NCBI GenBank assembly: GCA_035315125.1
Contig: DATFYI010000302.1
Coordinates: 1-22,312, forward strand
DNA length: 22,312 bases
Direction: 5' to 3'
Origin: DATFYI01 sp035315125
Lineage (GTDB): Bacteria > Chloroflexota > Anaerolineae > Anaerolineales > Anaerolineaceae
Positions 17,351-22,312 of the stretch are shown here, one piece after another. The position numbers and the translations under genes are program-made. The notes beneath the pieces are model-generated. The model worked only from the letters and a program-made list of their open reading frames with translations, had not been told where the DNA came from and did no database searches. How positions within the stretch are numbered: the stretch's first letter is position 1; the number at the start of each line of letters is the position of its first letter.

Positions 17351-17800
17351 ATGGCCACAGGCAGTCGAAGTGATCCACTGGTTGGATATCATTTTTTCGT
17401 TGAAATAGATGGTATTACACAGGCGCAATTTAAGGAATGCAGCGGCTTAGACTCAACTTCGGAAGTAGTTGAATATAAGGAGGCTGGAAAAAACGGTGTT
17501 GTTGTAATTCGTAAACAACCCGGTGCCCTTAAATGGTCCGATATTGTACTAAAACGTGGCATCACCGATGTATTGGAATTATGGGACTGGCGTAAGCAGA
17601 TCGAACAGGGCAAAATAAAAGAGGCTCGTAAAAACGGATCGATTGTCTTATATGATCAGTCTAACAGTGAAGTTGCTCGCTGGAATTTTGTGGACGGCTG
17701 GCCGAGCAAGCTGACAGGTCCGCAAATGAAAGCTGACGGTAATGAGGTCGCAATTGAAGAGATGACCATCTCCCATGAAGGCCTCGCCAGGGTGAAATGA
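17351..17800 (+). CDS. eCIS inner tube protein (gp19 family)
   Basis: Tube subunit of 149 aa, Pvc1/Afp1-like and related to T4 gp19. The pattern SRSDPLVGYHFFVEIDGITQAQFKECSGLDSTSEVVEYKEAG, the W-x-x-I-V-L-K-R-G-I-T segment and W-N-F-V-D-G-W-P-S-K are family hallmarks. Hexameric rings of this protein stack to make the lumen through which cargo passes. AAGGAG stands 6 bases before ATG. The shared stoichiometry with the sheath fits their tight linkage. The paralogue at 18460-18897 is probably the specialised first ring. Confidence 0.95.
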   Translation: MATGSRSDPLVGYHFFVEIDGITQAQFKECSGLDSTSEVVEYKEAGKNGVVVIRKQPGALKWSDIVLKRGITDVLELWDWRKQIEQGKIKEARKNGSIVLYDQSNSEVARWNFVDGWPSKLTGPQMKADGNEVAIEEMTISHEGLARVK

Positions 17801-17863
17801 CTGTTCAAAGTGCCCTTTTCTCATGATGAACAGGTCGTTCATGCCAGCCTGTTCATCATGAGA
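17801..17863 (+). repeat. Perfect 16-bp inverted repeat (hairpin) after the tube gene
   Basis: TCTCATGATGAACAGG at 17819-17834 is matched without error by its reverse complement at 17848-17863, leaving a 13-base loop. No T-run follows, so this is not a standard intrinsic terminator. CTGTTCA directly after the tube stop codon (17801-17807) could instead pair with TGAACAG inside the left arm (17827-17833), giving a competing smaller stem. Likely roles are protection of the abundant sheath-tube message or partial attenuation before the baseplate genes. Confidence 0.8.
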
Positions 17864-17916
17864 TGAAACTTAACAGGATCCTGACAGCATTGGTCTGTGC
17901 ACGTATGGAGAGATTT

Positions 17917-18324
17917 ATGGAAACGCTCAGAACGGAATTTGATTTTACTTTACCACGCGGCTACGTGGATAATGAGGGAAACCTCTATAAAAATGGGACG
18001 ATGCGCTTGGCCAATGCTATCGATGAGATTGCTCCATTGCGTGACCCGCGCGTTCGAGCAAACCAGGCCTATCTGGTCATTATTCTGCTTTCGCGGGTAA
18101 TCACACGCCTCGGGACGATAACAGATGTGACGCCCAAACATGTGGAGGGGTTGTTTGCCAGCGATCTGGCATATTTACAAAAATTTTACCGCCAAATTAA
18201 TGAAAATGGTACCAGCCAGTTCTCTGTCCAATGTCCTTCATGTTCAACAGAATTTGAGGTGGACTTCGGGCAATTGGGGGGGGAATTGCAGGCTATCCCA
18301 TCGACAAGCTCTACGAAGAGGTAG
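17917..18324 (+). CDS. T4 gp26-like baseplate hub assembly chaperone (0-frame product)
   Basis: Protein of 135 aa in the T4-family hub assembly chaperone group: TFxLPRGYVDxEG-like N-terminus (FDFTLPRGYVDNEGNLYKNGTMRLANAIDEIAPLRDPRV), then VIILLSRVITRLG, FASDLAYLQKFYRQIN and a CPSC pair. GGAG at 17907-17910 lies 6 bases before ATG 17917, so this start is preferred over the ATG at 17863 that sits in the hairpin arm. The last 13 residues, after the G8 run at 18276-18283, look unlike family members and are probably the product made when no frameshift occurs. With a -1 shift the protein would continue into the next frame and reach 179 aa. It is expected to help build the baseplate hub rather than remain in the particle. 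Confidence 0.85.
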   Translation: METLRTEFDFTLPRGYVDNEGNLYKNGTMRLANAIDEIAPLRDPRVRANQAYLVIILLSRVITRLGTITDVTPKHVEGLFASDLAYLQKFYRQINENGTSQFSVQCPSCSTEFEVDFGQLGGELQAIPSTSSTKR

Positions 18325-18327
18325 CCT
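18256..18327 (+). promoter_or_regulatory. Candidate programmed -1 frameshift signal
   Basis: Three parts are seen. GAGGTG (18256-18261) matches the anti-Shine-Dalgarno and lies 14 bases before the slip site. G GGG GGG (18276-18282) is a homopolymeric slippery heptamer whose codons at 18277 and 18280 are in the chaperone frame. A stem pairs 18290-18297 with 18320-18327 (seven Watson-Crick pairs and one G-U) after a 7-base spacer. The 0-frame TAG at 18322-18324 is inside the right arm. Slipping back one base leads into the DUF6760-like frame. Confidence 0.65.
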
Positions 18328-18455
18328 ATATTGCTTATCATTTCCATTGGCCGCCTGATTTTGTGCTCGATATGGATCATTACGAGCGCCACCGCTGGGT
18401 CGAGCAGATTGCTGCCATTAATCAAAAAATGAATAATTCAGCCAGGAGAGGATAA
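18285..18455 (+). CDS. DUF6760-like small eCIS protein; no canonical start, probably expressed by -1 frameshift
   Basis: This frame reads IAGYPIDKLYEEVAYIAYHF, then HWPPDFVLDMDHYERHRWVEQI, ending in a basic tail at TAA 18453-18455. That wording is what I know from the short proteins (DUF6760 group) encoded next to the tube and chaperone genes of contractile injection systems. The frame is closed upstream by TGA at 18255-18257, and no ATG, GTG, TTG or CTG occurs between that stop and the conserved part. The first usable start codon is GTG 18363, which would remove the core. Expression must therefore come from a frameshift at the G8 run, from an ATT start at 18273 or 18285, or the assembly lacks one G. 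The start given here is nominal. Confidence 0.7.
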   Translation: MAGYPIDKLYEEVAYIAYHFHWPPDFVLDMDHYERHRWVEQIAAINQKMNNSARRG

Positions 18456-18459
18456 CAGC

Positions 18460-18897
18460 ATGCCTGATTTAGGAAGCCGGACAGACCCATATCTCTCCAA
18501 TGCTTTCTTTGTTGAAATTGACGGTGTAACCCATGCTGGTTTTACAGAATGCACCGGTTTGCAGGTTGAGACAGACGTTTTTCAGTATAAAGAAGGTGGT
18601 CTTAATGAATACAGCCACAAGCTGGCTGGAAGAAGTTCGTATTCGAATATTACATTGAAGTGGGGGATTGTGGACGACCAGGCGCTTTGGTCCTGGTATC
18701 AGGATGTCATCCGGGGCAAAATTCAGCGTAAGAACATCTCTATCATTATGTATGATAGTGAACAAACCGAAGTGAAGCGCTGGAATTTGCGGGAAGCTTA
18801 CCCGGTTAAATGGAGTGGGCCGAGTTTTAATGCGAGCCAACAGCAGGTTGGGGTTGAATCTTTAGAAATTGCTTATCACGGTTTTGAAATGCAGTAG
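18460..18897 (+). CDS. eCIS second tube protein (gp19 family, tube-initiator type)
   Basis: Protein of 145 aa, paralogous to the tube protein at 17351-17800: SRTDPYLSNAFFVEIDGVTHAGFTECTGLQVETDVFQYKEGG, then ITLKWGIVDDQALWSWYQDVIRGKI and RWNLREAYPVKWSGPSF. In PVC/Afp-like particles an equivalent paralogue (Pvc5-like) forms the first ring that joins tube and hub; I infer the same role here. AGGAGAGG at 18444-18451 precedes the ATG by 8 bases and overlaps the end of the DUF6760-like frame, so the two are coupled. Confidence 0.9.
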   Translation: MPDLGSRTDPYLSNAFFVEIDGVTHAGFTECTGLQVETDVFQYKEGGLNEYSHKLAGRSSYSNITLKWGIVDDQALWSWYQDVIRGKIQRKNISIIMYDSEQTEVKRWNLREAYPVKWSGPSFNASQQQVGVESLEIAYHGFEMQ

Positions 18898-18911
18898 ATT
18901 GAGGTAGATCT

Positions 18912-20951
18912 GTGAAATTCTCCATGTGGCCATTCCACCGTAAAAAAGATCCTTTAGAAAACCCAAAGCATGCTGTTCAGCCCCAGGCGAAAACCGAAAC
19001 AACTGAGGTTGAAACGGGAACGGTGCCTGATGGCGAGCTCGCTCGAATAGCTGCGCCCGGGGTTTTACCGATTCTAGGGAATGAGGGTGGCTGGGACAAA
19101 ATGCGAATTACATTGCCCGGACGAGAACCCGGAATAGCTCAACTTGAAGAAAATCTGAATTTGACAGATTCGGAAGGCATTTTTAAGACAATGATCGAGC
19201 CAGATAAATTTGCTCGTAATCTGGCAAGTCTGACCAGCTTCAATATTTCTGAAATCCTGAGTGGAGAAAAAGGAGTGCCCGGTTTTCGAGAAGAACTGCC
19301 AGTAATAAAAGATGGGATGACAGATTTATTTGCACAACTGGGCAATTTACCAGAGCAGATAGCAGGGATGTCTGGGAAAGTACCAACTCCATCAGTTCCG
19401 CAGCATGAGATCAATCGTAAGATCGTTGGACAGCTCGATGCTACCCCTGATCAACTCTCTAAAGCTGACCATTTGCGTATGCCGGCGTCAGCTTTAGACG
19501 ATATTGGGGCTGTTTCACCGGATCAAGGGCAGCCAATTCTTGAACCTATTAGAGATCCTGCAAGTCTGTCATCCATCAATACAGTATTATCGAATTTGGA
19601 TATGTCGATCGTTAGCAACAAGGAGGGAATAGAATTAAACCCACCTGGCAGCAGCATAGCTATCATTAAAAATAGCGAGTCATTTTTACCAGCCCCCGAT
19701 CAGATACCAATGTCGGTTCTTCCTGATACTTCCGAAATCACTTTAATAAATTTACAAAAAACCGGAACACAGCCCGAATCTTCTGGTGAAAAAGATAATT
19801 CTATTCCTAAAAAAATAGCATATAAACAATTCGAGAGCGAGATCGATTTGCTTTCAAGAGCAATCGTCTCAAAGCCTGGCCAACCGAGTGAGGAAGGTTA
19901 TGAAACGCATTCTACGAATACTTCTACGCCCATTGAAATTCAAAGAGAGGTTGGAAAGCCAGTTATTTCAAGAATGATGAAACCCGTCAGTGAACAATTC
20001 GCAGAGAATGAAACATTTCCTTTGGTTTACCTGGAAGGTGAGAAACGAAAAGGTCAATCTTTAATTAGTAAAAAAACCGACCGGGGTGAAGAATCTCCTG
20101 CCCAAAATGGATTGTTTTCACCAATTACAGGTGGTAAGCCTGGCAGAATCTCAGATATTGAAGAAAATAAATCTATCCAGATCAATCACCAGCCGATTCA
20201 GCTGGTATCGTTGGCAAAAAAAATTGTCATGCGGCAAAGTCAACCACTCGAAGAAATGATAATGACCTTACCTTTTGGAGAAAGGGAATCTGAGTCTGAC
20301 CAAATAACAACAATGTCAGCACCAGCTTTATTCAACTTACTTGGGAGTCATGAATCTAATCCAATTAATGTCAATACTATCGAAAATGGTCAATTGGATC
20401 AAGATATGATCACTAATCTTGAAAATGCAGATGATGAAAAAAATCCGATTAAAACGGCACCAGAATTGGAAGTTTTCGGGAAATTCTCTAAAGCAGGATT
20501 GGTACAGAACAATAACTTCTCCGGCGTAATAAACAGGATAGGACCGTCTGTCTCTCGATTTGCTATGCCTGGACAATTTCCAGAAATGAGCATGATTGAA
20601 AATAATGTGCGCAATGCAGCCGCAGGAGTTAACCAGGAAATGCAGACCGTCCAATCCGCTGAAATGCCGATAATCAACCAGGGTATGAGGCCTGCAGATG
20701 GAACGCCCTTAGGAGGTGGGTTGCCCCAAATGACGTTGCCCCCAACAATTGGCGAAACTCTGGCTGCTTTGAATCCTGCATCTGGTGGGAATGGTCAAAG
20801 CATAACAGAACTTGCAGAAAGGGCAACCTCAAAGGTCGAGCAGTCAGAAGTGCCCCAGATGCCCAATATTGATCGATTAACCGATCAGATTTGGCAGCAA
20901 ATCCAGCGCAGGCTCCAAATCGAAAGAGAGCGTTCAAGGGGAATGGCCTAG
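18912..20951 (+). CDS. Unrecognised 679-aa low-complexity eCIS protein with conserved-looking C-terminal helix
   Basis: GTG 18912 is preceded by GAGGT 6 bases upstream. The protein is rich in Pro, Ser, Glu, Gln and Asn, has no signal peptide or membrane segment, and most of residues ~150-600 look disordered. It starts with a basic patch (MWPFHRKKDP). Residues ~30-150 are more ordered (APGVLPILGNEGGWDKMRI, FARNLASLTSFNISEIL). The last ~30 residues (NIDRLTDQIWQQIQRRLQI followed by ERERSRG) form a charged helix like those ending large variable proteins in the same slot of other eCIS loci. Position after the tube genes and before the LysM and spike genes suggests a hub, cargo-adaptor or tape-measure role. 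None of these is shown by sequence. Confidence 0.6.
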   Translation: MKFSMWPFHRKKDPLENPKHAVQPQAKTETTEVETGTVPDGELARIAAPGVLPILGNEGGWDKMRITLPGREPGIAQLEENLNLTDSEGIFKTMIEPDKFARNLASLTSFNISEILSGEKGVPGFREELPVIKDGMTDLFAQLGNLPEQIAGMSGKVPTPSVPQHEINRKIVGQLDATPDQLSKADHLRMPASALDDIGAVSPDQGQPILEPIRDPASLSSINTVLSNLDMSIVSNKEGIELNPPGSSIAIIKNSESFLPAPDQIPMSVLPDTSEITLINLQKTGTQPESSGEKDNSIPKKIAYKQFESEIDLLSRAIVSKPGQPSEEGYETHSTNTSTPIEIQREVGKPVISRMMKPVSEQFAENETFPLVYLEGEKRKGQSLISKKTDRGEESPAQNGLFSPITGGKPGRISDIEENKSIQINHQPIQLVSLAKKIVMRQSQPLEEMIMTLPFGERESESDQITTMSAPALFNLLGSHESNPINVNTIENGQLDQDMITNLENADDEKNPIKTAPELEVFGKFSKAGLVQNNNFSGVINRIGPSVSRFAMPGQFPEMSMIENNVRNAAAGVNQEMQTVQSAEMPIINQGMRPADGTPLGGGLPQMTLPPTIGETLAALNPASGGNGQSITELAERATSKVEQSEVPQMPNIDRLTDQIWQQIQRRLQIERERSRGMA

Positions 20952-20963
20952 GAGGATCAAGGT

Positions 20964-21623
20964 ATGTTAACTGGAGAACTGGTCAAGGCGACTATCACAA
21001 ATCTGGATACCAATCAATCCGTGGACTGTCTGTTCAATCCAAGTGAATACACTTTTTCAAAATCAAATAACTGGGCCATGTCAAAAACGCGCGGTGCAAA
21101 TGTCCCAAAACTGGAATTTAATGGCGGTAATCCGACAGATCTTAAGATGGAATTGTTTTTTGATACCTATGAAAGTGGCGAGGATGTCCGGCGGAGCTAT
21201 ACGAACGGGTTGTGGGATCTGGCCCGCGTAAACTCGCAAAAAAAAGATCCTCGTACTCATAAAAGCAGCCCACCGATGTGTGAATTCCGTTGGGGAAGCA
21301 CCTGGTCATTCAAGGCAGTGGTGCTCAATATCAGCCAAAAATTCACAATGTTTCTATCAGATGGGACACCTGTCCGGGCCACAGTAGAAATATCATTAAG
21401 ACAGGTAGAAGATGAAGGCATTTATCCGAATCAGAACCCGACCTCAGGCGGAATTGCGGGATACCGGACGCATGTGGTAAGGGAAGGCGAACTATTGGAT
21501 TGGATTGCCTCTCAGGAATATGGAGAGGCAAAATATTGGCGTTATATTGCCAATGTCAATGGAATTGGCGACCCGATCAGAATAAAGCCGGGGACTGTGC
21601 TTTCACTGCCTCCTTTGCCCTGA
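20964..21623 (+). CDS. eCIS LysM-domain baseplate protein (Pvc7/gp53-like)
   Basis: Protein of 219 aa. Residues ~1-155 match the CIS tube/baseplate domain (FNPSEYTFSKSNNWAMSKTRGANVPKLEFNGGNPTDLKMELFFDTYE, GSTWSFKAVVLNISQKFTMF, PVRATVEISLRQ). Residues ~168-217 are a LysM fold (RTHVVREGELLDWIASQEYG, YWRYIANVNGI, IKPGTVLSLPPLP). In related particles this protein clamps the hub and spike, and the LysM acts as a structural contact more than as a cell-wall binder. AGGAGG ends 8 bases before ATG. It is followed after 15 bases by the spike protein. Confidence 0.92.
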   Translation: MLTGELVKATITNLDTNQSVDCLFNPSEYTFSKSNNWAMSKTRGANVPKLEFNGGNPTDLKMELFFDTYESGEDVRRSYTNGLWDLARVNSQKKDPRTHKSSPPMCEFRWGSTWSFKAVVLNISQKFTMFLSDGTPVRATVEISLRQVEDEGIYPNQNPTSGGIAGYRTHVVREGELLDWIASQEYGEAKYWRYIANVNGIGDPIRIKPGTVLSLPPLP

Positions 21624-21638
21624 AATGGATATGTTGTG

Positions 21639-22312
21639 ATGACCGCTTTATTATCGCATTTCTACTTGAAGATAAATGGATCGGATATACCGGAAGATCT
21701 GATGAAGGATATTGGGGAAATCGATGTAGATATCAGTCTGCACATGCCGGATATGTTCAAGATCCAAATTCGTGATCCTCATCTTAAATGGGCTGAGTCA
21801 GCTCTCTTGCAGCTTGGACAGGAAGTTGAAATTCTGACCAGGCAGGCAGTGGAACATGCCACTTCGCAAAGATTAATGGTAGGCGAGATTACGGCGCTGG
21901 AACCGGATTATCCCTATAATGGGGTTCCCTTATTGTATGTGAGAGGTTACGACCGGTCGCACCGTTTGCATCGTGGTAATAAATCGCGCACCTATGTTCA
22001 GATGACGGATAGTGATATTGTAAGCCGCATTGCACGCGAGTATGGTTTAAAACCTGATATTGATTCAACCACGGAGGTTTATCCCCATATATACCAGCAC
22101 AACCAGTCCGATTTCGAATTTATTATGGAAAGAGCCCGACGAATAGATTTTACTTTTCTAGTTGATGATCGAAGCCTGGTTTTTAAAAAGACATCCAGCC
22201 TGCCTGATGTTGAGGTTGAGCTGGAATATGGTGATACTTTGCGCGATTTTCATCCAAGAATGAGTGGGATATCTCAGTTTAAGTCCGTTATTGTAAAGGG
22301 TTGGGATACTGC
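21639..22312 (+). CDS. eCIS spike/hub protein, Pvc8/VgrG-like (phage late control D family), 3' end outside window
   Basis: The frame from ATG 21639 (GTG 21636 is possible) is open to the window edge, giving 224 residues of a longer protein. It has IGEIDVDISLHMPDMFKIQIRD, PLLYVRGYDRSHRLHRGNKSRTY, MTDSDIVSRIAREYGL and HNQSDFEFIMERARRIDFTFLVDDRSLVFKK, which are hallmarks of the gp27-like hub part of VgrG/Pvc8 proteins. Trimers of it form the hub below the tube and usually carry an OB-fold and spike needle further on. The Shine-Dalgarno is weak, and the gene is close behind the LysM gene, so coupling is likely. Confidence 0.9.
   Translation, partial: MTALLSHFYLKINGSDIPEDLMKDIGEIDVDISLHMPDMFKIQIRDPHLKWAESALLQLGQEVEILTRQAVEHATSQRLMVGEITALEPDYPYNGVPLLYVRGYDRSHRLHRGNKSRTYVQMTDSDIVSRIAREYGLKPDIDSTTEVYPHIYQHNQSDFEFIMERARRIDFTFLVDDRSLVFKKTSSLPDVEVELEYGDTLRDFHPRMSGISQFKSVIVKGWDT

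Noticed and set aside
17819..17863. Intrinsic terminator after the tube gene
   Set aside because: The hairpin is perfect but no T-run follows on the plus strand, and operon genes continue directly downstream.
17863..17916. Upstream ATG for the chaperone gene
   Set aside because: It sits in the arm of a stable hairpin with no ribosome binding site, while ATG 17917 has GGAG 6 bases upstream and starts at the family N-terminus.
21500..21775. Open frame overlapping the LysM and spike genes
   Set aside because: Out of frame with both well-recognised genes, Cys/Trp-rich nonsense translation, no ribosome binding site.
14834..22312. Type VI secretion system or prophage
   Set aside because: No TssB/TssC-type split sheath, no TssJ/L/M membrane genes, no capsid or packaging genes in the window; DUF4255 and LysM proteins point to an eCIS.

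Overview
The window looks like chromosomal DNA of an anaerobic, moderately AT-rich bacterium, most likely a Chloroflexota (Anaerolineae-type) fermenter. That placement is an inference from protein style: a fused gamma/alpha 2-oxoacid:ferredoxin oxidoreductase, an HD-GYP protein with HHEWWNGNGYP wording, and a DUF4255-first contractile injection locus. No rRNA, tRNA, CRISPR array or insertion sequence was seen.

Left part (1-3350, plus strand): the C-terminal end of a GntR/FCD regulator, then both subunits of a 2-oxoacid:ferredoxin oxidoreductase. Middle part (3347-14530, minus strand): eight closely packed genes. In transcription order they are ornithine carbamoyltransferase, ornithine aminotransferase, an acetyl-CoA hydrolase/transferase-family enzyme and pyruvate kinase. 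After a 96-base gap come an HD-GYP sensor protein, a GNAT-like acetyltransferase, a GPH-type sugar:cation symporter and a mercaptopyruvate-type sulfurtransferase. The last of these meets the oxidoreductase operon tail to tail with overlapping stop codons. Together the metabolic genes suggest ornithine/2-oxoacid fermentation coupled to CoA transfer and substrate-level ATP formation.

Right part (14834-22312, plus strand): the first portion of an extracellular contractile injection system (eCIS, phage-tail-like) operon behind a strong sigma70-like promoter. The order is DUF4255/Pvc16-like protein, a 24-codon mini-ORF with a perfect Shine-Dalgarno, sheath, tube, a perfect hairpin, a T4 gp26-like hub chaperone, a DUF6760-like reading frame with no start codon, a second tube protein, a 679-aa unrecognised low-complexity protein, a LysM baseplate protein and a Pvc8/VgrG-like spike protein cut by the window edge.

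The most interesting signal is at the chaperone/DUF6760 junction. A G8 run forms a perfect -1 slippery heptamer in the right frame, with an SD-like element 14 bases upstream and a stem-loop 7 bases downstream. This predicts a programmed frameshift making a chaperone-DUF6760 fusion, much like the G/GT tail chaperones of phages. The 24-codon mini-ORF coupled to the sheath gene, the hairpin after the tube gene and the 679-aa protein are further unexplained items.
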